A DNA stretch of 64,000 nt. Origin: Hemerocallis citrina (taxonomy: Eukaryota > Streptophyta > Magnoliopsida > Asparagales > Asphodelaceae). The stretch is from NCBI GenBank assembly GCA_017893485.1, contig CM030358.1, positions 255,277,386-255,341,385 of the forward strand. The letters are read 5' to 3'. Positions 54,738-64,000 of the stretch are shown here, piece by piece. The notes beneath the pieces are model-generated. The model saw only the letters and a list, made by a program, of their open reading frames with translations, was not told the origin of the DNA and made no database searches. Numbering within the stretch: the first letter of the stretch is position 1; every line of letters begins with the position of its first letter. A program made the position numbers and the translations under genes.

Positions 54738-57302
54738 GATCATGGTCTCCTCAGTACATATTTAATATCATTTGTTCTTATGTACCCCAAGTAGGATTAG
54801 ATACACAAGCTAAAAATAAATTTTGGGAAGATATGGATGAGATAATTTAAGGAGTACCCTTAGGTGAGAAACTATTTATAGGAGGAGATTTCAATGGACA
54901 TGTAGGAGAAGATAACATGAGATATGAGATAGTGTATGAAGGACATGGATTTAGAAATAAGAACGATGGTGGAAAGGCTCTATTAGATTTTACAGCTTTG
55001 TATGATTTTATACTAGCACATACTTATTTTAGGAAAAGGGAGAAACATTTGATAACCTTTAAAAATGGGGCAAATAGGAGTTAGATTGATTTTTTCATCA
55101 CTAGAAAGGTAGATCACTTGACATGTGATGATTCTAAAGTTATACCGGGAGAGTGTTTAACCTCACAACATAAATTAATGGTATTTCATATTAAGTTTGG
55201 GAAATACTTATGTGCAAGGAAGGAGACTAGGAACCTAAGAATTTAGTGGTGGAACTTGAAGGGAGATAAACTAGAAGTTTTTAGAATTAAAGTCCGTAAA
55301 GGAGCATCATGAAATTGGGAAGGGGAGACAAATATGATGTGAACTAAAATAACTACGTACATAAGAGAAATTTCAAAGGAGATGCTTGGAGAATCTAAAG
55401 GTAGAGAGTTGTTAAATAAAGAAATATGGTGGGGGTAAGAAGAACTTCAAAATATTATGAGAGAAAAAAGATTGACCTTCACAATATGACAAAAGAATAG
55501 AAATGAAGAGGATTTTGAGAGATATAGAGGATGTAAAAAAAAGCTTATGATGTTTCATACACAAAATTAGAAACAAAAGAAGGAAAAAATAATATTTATA
55601 AGCTTGCTAAACAAATGGATAGAAAAACAAAATATCTGGATACAATTAGGTGCATTAAGAGTAAGGATTTAAGAGTCTTAGTAAAAGACGAGGAAATTAA
55701 GGAAATTTAGCGAAATTACTTTGAGAAGTTATTAGATGAAAAGGTTGTGGGCAACTTAAATATAGAGAACTCGATGGAGAGTCGAGAGCATATGTTTTTC
55801 CGTAGAATTAGGACCTCGGAGGTTCGAAATGCTCTAGGAATAATGAAAATGGGAAAAGCTTTAGGACCAGATGATATACCCATTGAAGTATGAAAGTGTC
55901 TTTGGGATGTAGGAGTGAGTTGGCTAACAAAATTATTTAATAAAATTTTGAGGACGATGAATGGAGAAAGGGTATTTTAGTACCTCTATATAAAAATAAA
56001 GGAGATATATAAAGTTGCTCAAACTACCGAGCAATTAAATTAATGAGTTATACGATAAAAATTTGGAAGAGAGTGATCGAACACAGACTGGGACTAGAAA
56101 CTACATTGTCTGAGAATCAGTTTGAGTTTATACCAAGGAGGTCAACAATGAAAACAATTTATGTACTGAGAAGACTTATAAAAAAATATAGGGAGAATAA
56201 GAAAGATCTACATATGATTTTTATAGATCTAGAAAAAATATATGATAAAGTCTCTTAAAGACATAGTATGGTGGGTGTTAAATAATAAAAGAGTAACTAT
56301 TTGGTATATTACGGTAATTAAGGATATGTATGAAGGGGCAACGACCACAATTAGAACAACTCCAGGAGAGACCAACGATTTTCCTATTATAGTAGGTTTA
56401 CACCAAGGTTCGGCTTTAAGTCCCTACCTCTTTACTTTGGTTATGGATGAATTGACGCGAGGAATACAAGATGAGATACCTTGGTGTATGCTTTTTGCCG
56501 ATGACATCATTTTAGTGGATGAACCTAGAGCAGGAGTCAATGCTAAATTAGAATTGTGGAGAGAAACTTTGGAAGTGCTTTAGGATAAGCAGAACTAAAG
56601 CAGAGTATATGGAGTGTAATTTTAGTGATATTGAAAACACAACTGAGGAAGTAATGAAGCTGAATGGACAAGAGATACCTAAGAGAAACTGTTTTCGATA
56701 TTTAGGCTCGATACAAAGCCATGAGGAGAATTGTGAGGATGTTATACATAGGATCCAAGCATGGTGACTTAAGTGGAGAAGTGCCAGTGGTGTTTTGTGT
56801 GACGAACATATACCTTTGAAGTTGAAGAAATTTTTTTATAAGACGGCTGTTAGACTAGTAATAATGTATGGAGCAGTGTTGGGCAACAAAGAAACAACGT
56901 GTCCAAAAAATGAGTGTAGCGGAGATGAGAATGCTAAGATGGATGCGTGGTAAAACAAGAAAGAATAGAATTAGAAACGAGCATATACGAGACATGCTAA
57001 AGGTAGCTCCAATCCAAGATAAGTTAAGAGAGAATCGCCTCAGGTGGTTTAGACATGTCATACGTAGACCTAGTAGTGCTCCCGTTAGAAAGAGTGAATT
57101 GATAGGTATTAAGGGTAGAGTTAGGGTAGAGACCTAAACTAACTTGGGTGAAAATGGTGAAAAAAGATATGATAGCTTGTGATCTTACATAAAATATTGC
57201 GTTAAACTGAGCAGAATGGAAAACCAGAATTCATGTAGCAGACCCCAACTAGTTGGGAAAAAGGCTTTGTTGTTGTTGTTGTTGTATGCAATGATCATGG
57301 TC
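54738..57302 (+). mobile_element. RTE-type LINE, 5'-truncated, nested in copia-3 gag
   Basis: The element spans 54748-57292 on plus. TSD GATCATGGTC at 54738-54747 and 57293-57302. The 3' end, ACCCCAACTAGTTGGGAAAA then (TTG)n, is the signature of plant RTE elements. It contains the end of the APE endonuclease and an RT. Multiple stops. The truncation lies inside the endonuclease. Confidence 0.88.
54790..57140 (+). pseudogene. RTE endonuclease fragment and reverse transcriptase
   Basis: Endonuclease C-part: VPQVGLDTQAKNKFWEDMD, then after a TAA LGEKLFIGGDFNGHVGE. RT blocks: a degraded ...KMGKALGPDDIPIEV (about 55846-55890), then [54 protein letters not shown] and WCMLFADDIILVDE (about 56490). 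The FADD motif is intact. Later WMRGKTRKNRIRNEHIRDML is the C-terminal region typical of RTE. Frames change several times and stops are frequent. Confidence 0.8.
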
Positions 57303-57520
57303 ATCCCAAGTGCATGGGAAGTGTGAATCAGTTGCTTGTCAGGTGCTGAAGCGGTGCCGGTAGGATCATTGGGATGAGGATTGGAGCCATCAATGTGACC
57401 CCAGAAGGAATGTCCTAGAAGAGTGGCCTCAATAGAGGCAACCCAATCAGTCCAATCGTTGGCAGAGCAAAGGAGGAAGTCGGTGGAGACGGAAATATAC
57501 TGATGAAATTGAGGTTCCAT
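57303..57520 (-). pseudogene. copia-3 gag N-terminus
   Basis: Minus frame from 57520: MEPQFHQYISVSTDFLLCSA, then NDWTDWVASIEATLLGHSFW. This is the start of gag, 5' of the RTE insertion. The ATG fits a leader of about 600 bp after the PBS. Confidence 0.65.
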
Positions 57521-58133
57521 TGAGAAGACATAGAAACCTAGATTTTTTTTTTTGCAGCGGTGGCGGCGACGGCGACGACGACAGCAGCATCAAACAGGTA
57601 GAGATCGGGTAGGTGGTTCGGGTTCGGATTCGGGTTAAAAGAAAGGAAATAAAAATTTAGGGATAGGGTTAAGGTTAGGGTGAGAGGCGCAGATAGAAAG
57701 AGGGGGGGGGGGGGGGGTAGGATTTTTGGGAGGCGTTGATGGGTGAAAGGATATTTGGGAGGCGGCTAGGGTTTCGAGTGGAGGGTCGATGATCAGTGAA
57801 AGGATTTTTGTCGATGGTGGAGTTGGTGTTTAGGGAAGTTGATGGTGGAGTTGGAGTTTGGAGAAGTCGATGGCAGAGTTGGTGTTTGGGGAAGTTGACG
57901 GAGTTTGGGATTTGGGGAAGTCGACTGTGGAGGTTTGTTGTTGCTGTTGCTAGTGCTGATGATAGTGAGTCGATGAAGCTTCAGATGGTTTGTCGATGGG
58001 TTTAGTCGACAGTGATGAAGTTGTTAATGCCGGAGTTTGGAAGTCAACGTTGCTGTTGTCAGGATTAGGAAGAGGGTAGATTAAAATTTTGTGATTAAGT
58101 GAATTTGGGATTAGGGTTAGGGATTATAGTTCT
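57521..58133 (-). other. Leader of copia-3 with poly-G run and GTTGATGGTGGAG repeats
   Basis: Non-coding 5' leader: a CGGCGACGACGAC stretch (57555-57585), a poly-G run (57702-57718), and imperfect units of AAGTCGATGG-AGTTGGTGTTTGGGG (57800-57920). Confidence 0.6.
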
Positions 58134-58145
58134 GCTCTGATACCA
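58134..58145 (-). promoter_or_regulatory. Primer-binding site of copia-3
   Basis: Plus GCTCTGATACCA reads TGGTATCAGAGC on minus directly after the LTR, a perfect match to the initiator Met tRNA site used by plant copia elements. Confidence 0.9.
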
Positions 58146-58287
58146 TGATAAAATTAACAGAGAAATTGGAAAATATTATTTTGGATTGATTATAACTGAG
58201 TACAATGTCTCCTATATATAGGAGGGAACCAAATACTAAACTGATAGACAATCCGATATGAGACTAAATATAATACAATATCTAACA
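58146..58287 (-). repeat. 5' LTR of copia-3
   Basis: 142-bp partner of 50590-50729, with CTATATATAGG near its middle. Followed by TSD GATGT. Confidence 0.9.
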
Positions 58288-58544
58288 GATGTATTGATCT
58301 TTTGTTTTTCTGTTTTGTTTGGGAAATGTAAATATATTGATCTTGACATCTATTTTCCCCATCTTTTTGTTCAAAGTATTGAAACTCAGTTTAGAAACTT
58401 GGGACTTCTTTGTTGTATTTAGAGTATTGCAGACTTCACATTTAACTAAAATGTAAATAAGACTTTCCCTACTCCATGAAAATTAGTATGTTCCCGTGAG
58501 TTTGCATGTATGTATATATGCAAGCAACCATGCATACTTGAGGG

Positions 58545-58677
58545 AATGGTTGGGTACATACATCTACCGTCAATCATGGAAAAGCTCTTATCTGACAATG
58601 GGAATCAGGAATTTGGTAATGTTAAATTAACAATTTTGAAAATGCTGGGAACTTGCAGCTATGAGAAGAAAATATTG
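58545..58677 (+). pseudogene. VPS8: VPS8-like pseudogene exon (MEKLLSDNGNQEFG...EKKIL)
   Basis: Reads HLPSIMEKLLSDNGNQEFGN, then LTILKMLGTCSYEKKIL, followed by GT (58678). It corresponds to the VPS8 segment lsdN-gqEFGdfklTIlgMLgty-fEkrIL just before the DTAKSLIEDDT segment of the next exon. The phase is open here. Confidence 0.8.
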
Positions 58678-58818
58678 GTACTTTCTGTCTTAGATAATAT
58701 TTCTGTATTTAGATTTGCTTTTATTATCGAGGATATAAAAAGTCATCACTTGTCTAATTTTATCGTTACATGTAAATATTTTCTTTTCATCAATAACACT
58801 TTTGCTTTTTCTCTATAG

Positions 58819-59228
58819 GACACAGCTAAAAGTTTAATCTGAGGATAACACATTATCTTCTGTTGGCCTCCTGAAGAAAAAGGACCACCCATGCATTTGT
58901 TCCACAGGATTCCGTTTGCTGCATAAGTGGGTGCTCTCCTTCCAAGGGTCCTTCTACCTTCAAAATTCACGTATTCAGTTCTGGTCATTTTACCCATCCC
59001 CACTGTGAATCATAGGAGAAGGAACAATCCAACAGTATTCCCTCAGTTGGATGCCCCATTTGCTTGCCTAAAAACAACACTCGTGCTAAAAACAAATCAT
59101 TTCATATGGAGAGTGGATTAGTTGCAATTTCTACATCGAACTCCGAGCCATTTCAAGGGTTTGCATGTGTTCAACAAGCGCATGAACCGGACTTGGAGAA
59201 GCCTTATGGGCTTCAGCAAATGTCTCCG
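58819..59228 (+). pseudogene. VPS8: VPS8-like pseudogene exon (RING finger)
   Basis: After acceptor TTCTCTATAG it opens DTAKSLI, then a TGA, then a degraded LLKKK segment. The RING finger can be followed in shifting phases: FKIHVFSSGHFTHPHCES then GCPICLPKNNTRAKNK. The first Cys of the expected CGH is Ser, and the first C-x2-C pair is not recognisable. The exon ends with ESGLVAISTSNSEPFQGF and a GTATGT donor at 59229. The RING-like domain of VPS8 is near the C-terminus of the CORVET subunit. It is disrupted by stops and indels. Confidence 0.8.
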
Positions 59229-59310
59229 GTATGTAAATTATAGTTTGACCTTTCATTTATTTCATAGACCTATTCCTGACGCACGCTCACATTAAACTTC
59301 TGTGTTTCAG

Positions 59311-59556
59311 TATGGAATATTGAACAATCTCCACAAATCCCATAAATCTCTTCAAATTGATCTGCCACCTCAGTTGAGGCTTTCACCTCCAGCTATTTAT
59401 CATGAAAAAGTTCAGATGGGAACTGGTCCATTGGTAGGAGAAACAAGAGCAATACAGTTATGGAAAAATGAGAAATCAAGTAGAAAGTGGCAACTGCGAG
59501 AGCTCAAATCTAAGGGAGCCTTAAACCGATTTCCCTTATTGTCAAAGCTTTTTTTG
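59311..59556 (+). pseudogene. VPS8: VPS8-like pseudogene exon (C-terminal)
   Basis: Acceptor TCTGTGTTTCAG, then YGILNNLHKSHKSLQ, PPQLRLSPPAIYHEKVQMG and KWQLRELKSKGALNRFPLLS. These match the VPS8 tail with PQLRLaPPAvYHEKVqkG and kqLReLkvKGssLRFPLk. The phase is open. A run of seven T at 59549-59555 probably carries extra bases, since the last exon reads best in another phase. Confidence 0.8.
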
Positions 59557-59645
59557 GTTTGTATTCCTTAAATCTTTTTTGCTTGTGCCTTTTTCTTTTT
59601 CTCTTCAACTGTTTCGCTTCACTTATGTATCAAAAATGTTTACAG

Positions 59646-59671
59646 GTCCTGAAAAGAATAAAGTTCGGTAG
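59646..59671 (+). pseudogene. VPS8: VPS8-like pseudogene, last exon
   Basis: Acceptor TTTACAG (to 59645), then GT joined with a preceding G reads GPEKNKVR and TAG at 59669-59671, resembling the short basic end of plant VPS8. In the phase dictated by the previous exon it would instead read through to 59789. Confidence 0.5.
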
Positions 59672-59865
59672 CAGTTGGTTTTTGTGGGGAAGAAATTCAT
59701 CTCTCGTGTCAAAAGAAGTTTTTGTTTTGTATTGCTCTGTAATTAGTTTACTCGCCTTTGCACTTTTCCCAATGGCAATGGATCTTTAATAGCAGAAGTA
59801 GGCTTGTACATTTTATGTGCAATATTATGTTGTACATCTTAGGAAGGATAACCCCATTTTGGGAT

Positions 59866-60431
59866 TGATATGGCTAAAAATAGGGTTAAATCGGAACCGT
59901 CCAAATCGGGCGCGAATCTTAAAGCTTGAGGATAAAATGGTAATTTCGCCTATAAACGAGTCTGAAGTGGGTACTTGGTCTTCTCTCCAGAGACCCAACA
60001 ACCTGCGAACGGATCCATCTCAACTGGGTGCGGGTTTCAACCCGCTGCTGACCCGGTCCAACAAGATCGAATTAGGATTTCTGATTAAACCTAATCAACG
60101 GTCCTGATTCACATCTATCCTTTCACTGGGAATTAGGGATTACCTTCCTAATCTGATCCCAAAGGCGGCTATAAATACCCCACATCCACCATCATTAAGA
60201 GGTAATCAATCTTTTGCCAATTTATGCTCTCTCATAATCTTCCTGATTACTGACTTGAGCGTCGGAGGGTGCGTCGCCGGGATCAACCCCGGTGTCTCGC
60301 ACTTTTTTGCAGGTGAACGGCGGGAGCCAACGGTCAAACTCCGGCAGAAAAGGTTTTAGGTTTGCTATTCAGTTTTCCTAAGAATCCACAAAAACTATCT
60401 GTTTGCCCCCACACCAGATTCAGCGGCAACA
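59866..60431 (+). repeat. Probable 5' LTR of Tat-2
   Basis: Right edge set by GGCAACA just before the PBS; left edge guessed at TGATATGGCTAAAA. It is GC-richer than its flank and contains the TATA box at 60170. Without the 3' LTR it is unproven. Confidence 0.5.
60170..60176 (+). promoter_or_regulatory. TATA box in the Tat-2 LTR
   Basis: GGCGGCTATAAATACCCC is a textbook plant TATA box, about 260 bp upstream of the PBS and 330 bp upstream of the gag ATG. Confidence 0.7.
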
Positions 60432-60433
60432 GA

Positions 60434-60450
60434 TTGGCGCCGTCTGTGGG
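60434..60450 (+). promoter_or_regulatory. Primer-binding site of Tat-2
   Basis: TTGGCGCCGTCTGTGGG, the intact form of the site seen mutated in Tat-1. Confidence 0.8.
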
Positions 60451-60502
60451 AACCAACAAATAGCAGCCCTTCCTCTTCCCGCTGGTCAGATCCTACCCAG
60501 CC

Positions 60503-62300
60503 ATGCCTCCAAAGAAACTTAGATCTAGGGGGTCCAACCGTGGACCTACTCCTCAACAAGAGAACCCCCTAGAAACGGTCCAGCCACAGGGACTCCCTCC
60601 TCAACCCGACCAAGCCCCGCAGCAGGACCAACTTCCTCATCAGAATCTTCAACCCCTTCGCGGTCAAACCGGTCCCCAGAATGCTGGTGTGGGGGGCTCC
60701 CGTCCCAATCCTCCGAAACAACCTCTCCAGCATGACCACGTCTCCGTACACAATCCCTCTACCGATTCCATGGCATCCCACAACCCCCGAGCTTCCGATG
60801 ACCTTCGCAATACCATTCTCAATCGGCAGAAGGAAGATGATCTTCGCCGCCGTTGGGATGAAAGGCGGGTCCGAGAGGGAGCCTCCCGCCAACGACGTCC
60901 AAATGAGCGATCTCCTCATCCCTGAGACTACACGCCGAGGGCGGAGAGAGTCCCCCCCTCGCCGAGGGCGGAGAGAGTCCCCCGGCCACCATAGGAGAAA
61001 ACCTCACTCTCCTGATGGCCGGCGACCTCTAAGGAACGATGACGCACCCATCACTCGTGCCGAGTTCCAGCAACTCCAAGAAACCATCTTACAAGCCCTC
61101 AATCTCCGACCCATCAACAACAATGCTCGGAGGGTCCCCACTCCTCCTCCGGTCCAAAGTCCTCGCCGACGGTCCCTAACTCTTCCCCCAGCTCCTAGCA
61201 ACCCCCAGCACATTCCTAGTCCTCGCCACTCTCGGAGCTACCATCGTCGTAGCCCCCGCTCTCCCTCGTACGAAGACGAGTCCGGAGGCTCGTTTGATTA
61301 TCGTCGAAGGGATGACACTGTCTACCGTCATCTCCACGAAATGGAGAGGCGCTTGGGTCAGCTAGACAGAGGGAAGAGCTTAGAGGAAGGACGCTCCGTC
61401 CGAGCTGACCTCCTTTCTCTCGAACCATCATGGAGGCGCCCGTTCCAATAGGCTTCAAGCCTCCACAATTCGAGACTTATTCCGGGGAGTCCGACCCCGT
61501 GGACCACATCGAAAGCTTTAAGACCCTCATGCTAATCCACCAAGCTTCCGACGCCCTGCTCTGCAAAACTTTCCCCACTACTCTCAAGGGTCCGGCCCGA
61601 GAATGGTACTCTCGCCTCGCCTCATCCTCAATATTCTCCTTCGAGCAATTTGAGACCCTATTCGTCACCCACTTCATGAGTAGCCGCCGAACTGAGAAGA
61701 CCAACATTTCGCTACTCTACCTCAATCAGAAGAAGGGTGAGAAGTTGAGAGACTATGTGAAAAGGTTCACCACGGAAGCTAGGTCCGCTTCCCTCGACCA
61801 GTCGATCGCTGCCGCGGCCTTCCAATCAAATGTCCTTAACTCCAGCCTCCACTCCTCCCTTGCCAAAAAGCCCCCGCAGAACTTCTCCGATCTCCTTCTC
61901 TGAAGCGAGAAGTATATTCGGGCTGAGGAAGCTGAGCACCGCCCCAACTTTGAGGGGCCTTCCTCTAGGTCCAAGAGAAAGGGAACAGAAGAAGGAGCCA
62001 AGAAGCTCCAAAAGGATAATGGCGGTCAGCGCCGCCCTCCCCCCAAATTCAAAAAGTTCACTCCTCTTAACGCCAACATTTTCACTATTCTCATGGAAGT
62101 TGAGAAGGAAGGGTTGATACCTCCTGCCCCGAAGATGAACACCCCTGGCAAGAAGAGGGACAAAGAGAAGTGGTGCCGCTATCACCGGGACCATGGCCAC
62201 GACACCAATGATTGTCGAGCCCTGAAGAACGATATCGAGGCCCTCATTCAGAGGGGGCAGCTGGCAAAATTTGTGAGAAAAGACCGAACCGACCTTCCTC
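60503..62300 (+). pseudogene. Tat-2 gag
   Basis: ATG at 60503 opens a Gln/Pro-rich N-terminus (MPPKKLRSRGSNRG). The frame ends at 60925; the continuation is in another phase (60910-61440; RRGRRESPP repeated, a 27-bp tandem duplication at about 60932-60985, then HLHEMERRLGQLDRG). It returns to the first phase at about 61430 with the gag core: FKPPQFETYSGESDPVDHIE and TLKGPAREWYSRLASSS. A single TGA (61901-61903) stands where relatives have Arg in DLL-R-EKYI. After it the frame is open, with the knuckle [19 protein letters not shown]. Two compensating shifts plus one stop. Confidence 0.8.
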
Positions 62301-64000
62301 CTCTTCCTCGAGGGGCTAACAAGCATCCTGAACGACGCGATGAGACACCCGAATTCGAAAAGGAGCATATCCTACACCTCATTCATAGGGGCCCAATGGG
62401 GGGCTCCTCCAACTCCTCTCGAAAGGCGTTCATAAGAGAAGTTAATTCAGTTCACGGCACACCTCCCCCTAAAGGCCTCGGAGTACCCGTCACATTCTCA
62501 GATGAAGACCTGGAGGGCGTCCGAACCCCCCACTGCGACGCACTTGTGATCAGCCTCCATATGGCAAATTTTAAAGTGGAGAGGATCCTAGTGGACAATG
62601 AGAGCTCCGTTAACATTCTCTTCCTCACGGCTTTCCGAGGACTCAAGCTATCCCGGGACAGGCTCAAGCCGGCCGGCTACACGATCCATGGGTTCACGGG
62701 AGTGCCAGTGACTATCGAAGGGGTAATCACCATCGACATAACCGCTAGCAAAACTCCTACTACCCGAACGAAGCCGATGGACTTTATGGTCGTTGATGTC
62801 CCCGCAGCTTATAATGTCATCCTAGGCCGGCCCGGCCTAGCTGCTCTAGAAGCCGTCCCTTCGGCTTATCACCTCAAGATGAAGTTCCCCACCAGGGCAG
62901 GAATAGGGGAAGTAAGAGGCAGTCAAGAAATGGCCCGCAAATGCTACATGACCTCTACTGGGGGTCCAGTCCTCTCCCTCGAAACTCTTGAAATCCCCCA
63001 AGAGAGTGTCCAACAAACGTCCGAGCCGGTGGATGAATTGGAGGAAGTGCTCTTCTCTGAGGAAGATCCGAGCCACAAGTTCTTTGTCAGTAAGACCCTC
63101 CCATCTGCCTTATGCTCCTACATAGTCCAGTGTATTAGAAAGAACCGCGACCTCTTTGCCTGGTCGGCCGCTAACATGCCAGGAATTTCCGAAGAGCTCC
63201 TAGTCCACCACCTCAACGTTGCTCCGGGGTCCAAACCGGTCCAACAGAAGAAGCGTAAGTTTGCTCCCGAGCGCCAGCAAGCTATAAAAGAGGAGATGGA
63301 CAAGCTCCTTAAGGCTCGGTTCATACAAGAGGTCAATTACCCCGAATGGCTCTCGAATGTTATGATGGTAAAGAAGGCCAATGGGATCTGGAGAATCTGC
63401 ATCGACTTTACCGACCTAAACAAGGCACGCCCCAAGGATCCATTCCCTCTTCCAAGCATCGATACTCTGATTGACGCCACTTCGGATCACGAGCTTCTCA
63501 GCTTCATGGATGCTTTCTCCGGGTACAATCAAATTCGCATGTTTCCCCCGGATATCCCGAAGACCTCCTTTGTTACCGATCAGGGCCTCTACTTCTACAG
63601 GGTAATGCCTTTCGGGTTGAAGAATGCAGGTGCCACCTATCAACGCCTCGTCAGAAAGGTCTTCCAAAATCAGATCGGCCGCAACATGGAGGTGTATGTT
63701 GATGATATGCTTGTGAAGAGCATCCATAGCGCCGACCATGTAGCTGATCTGCAAGAGACGTTCGATGTACTCAGGAATCATGATATGAGGCTCAATCCAA
63801 ATAAATGTGCGTTCGGAGTCTCGTCGGAGAAATTCCTAGGCTTCATGGTCAGCCAAAGAGGAATCGAAGCCAACCCCGAGAAAATCAACGCCATACTGGA
63901 CATGGCTCCTCCCAAGAATGTGAAAGAGGTTCAGAAGTTGACGGGACGCCTCGCTGCCAGAGGGCGTTTCCTTTCTAAGTCAGGGGAGAAGTGTCTTCCC
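62301..64000 (+). pseudogene. Tat-2 protease and reverse transcriptase, continuing past the window
   Basis: Open in one phase from 61904 to the window end. Protease: [16 protein letters not shown], where Tat relatives have DNGS, so the active-site Gly is Glu here; [12 protein letters not shown] follows. [58 protein letters not shown] and [12 protein letters not shown] (catalytic YVDD intact), then the start of the connection with [20 protein letters not shown]. RNase H and integrase lie outside. The upstream stop at 61901 and the protease change make it probably inactive. Confidence 0.85.

Larger units (their letters stand above)
50585..58292 (-). mobile_element. Ty1/copia LTR retrotransposon (copia-3), nearly complete, split by an RTE LINE
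   Basis: LTRs 50590-50729 and 58146-58287 (140 and 142 bp), with perfect TSD GATGT at 50585-50589 and 58288-58292. On minus the primer-binding site TGGTATCAGAGC adjoins the right LTR, and the polypurine tract (plus CCCTCTCTCAAACTC) adjoins the left one. Domain order on minus is gag, zinc knuckle, gag-pre-integrase, integrase, RT, RNase H. The RTE LINE occupies 54748-57292 within gag. The LTRs differ at about eight positions by eye. Confidence 0.92.
59866..64000 (+). mobile_element. Second Tat-lineage Ty3/gypsy element (Tat-2), 5' part, runs off the window
   Basis: The probable 5' LTR (about 59866-60431) ends CA and is followed after two bases by the PBS TTGGCGCCGTCTGTGGG. A TATA box lies at 60170. 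Gag, protease and RT follow on plus and match Tat-1 block for block. Only one half is in view, so neither the 3' LTR nor a TSD can be checked, and the left edge is approximate. Lesions in gag-pol are few, so it is younger than Tat-1. Confidence 0.8.

Noticed and set aside
57655..57690. Telomere-like GGGTTAAGG/GGTTAGGG words
   Set aside because: Only two or three imperfect words within a retrotransposon leader; no array.

Overview
The window is nuclear DNA of an angiosperm, most probably a eudicot. It is built almost entirely of nested transposable elements inserted in and around a broken copy of a host gene. The evidence is the set of plant-specific lineages (Tat and Tekay Ty3/gypsy, Ty1/copia primed by initiator Met tRNA, plant L1, plant RTE, hAT, Helitron, tRNA-type SINE), GT-AG introns and AT-rich spacers. 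I could not assign a species. I found no rRNA, tRNA or CRISPR.

Layout. 1-1180: simple and tandem repeats. 1184-7147: two related SINE-like copies; a decayed minus-strand Ty1/copia element (1424-6562, TSD TTCTT) sits at the head of the first. 7435-34056: a large minus-strand Tat-lineage Ty3/gypsy element (TSD GGTGT). About 12.2 kb is its own DNA. It is split by a hAT element (7918-10349) that itself holds a smaller hAT-like element (8272-9180), by a 3.8 kb TG...CA unit that is probably a solo LTR (16064-19860), and by a Tekay chromovirus-like element (21696-29842) whose 3' LTR holds a Helitron (27839-28299). Between its pol and its 3' LTR, the Tat element carries two tandem-repeat arrays and an antisense, intron-bearing gene with its own TATA box and poly(A) signal. 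This is the most unusual unit in the window.

34876-41700: a nearly complete minus-strand L1 LINE with few lesions and ORFs joined by an ATGA overlap. 41820-59671: plus-strand exons recognisable as VPS8 (CORVET/vacuolar sorting; C-terminal half including the RING finger). They carry stops, frameshifts and a hAT element (41936-45488) inside one exon, so this copy is a pseudogene. Its introns hold a Helitron (46111-46566), a short non-autonomous LTR element (47622-49568), a Helitron fragment and a minus-strand Ty1/copia element (50590-58287) into which an RTE LINE (54748-57292) has jumped. 59866-64000: the 5' part of a second Tat-lineage element on the plus strand, whose gag-pol is almost open and runs off the window.

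No gene here looks functional as a host gene. What can be read best is insertion order: most insertions have a target-site duplication and matching termini, so relative ages can be read from the nesting. Protein family calls come from motif recognition by eye; LTR identities are by-eye estimates.
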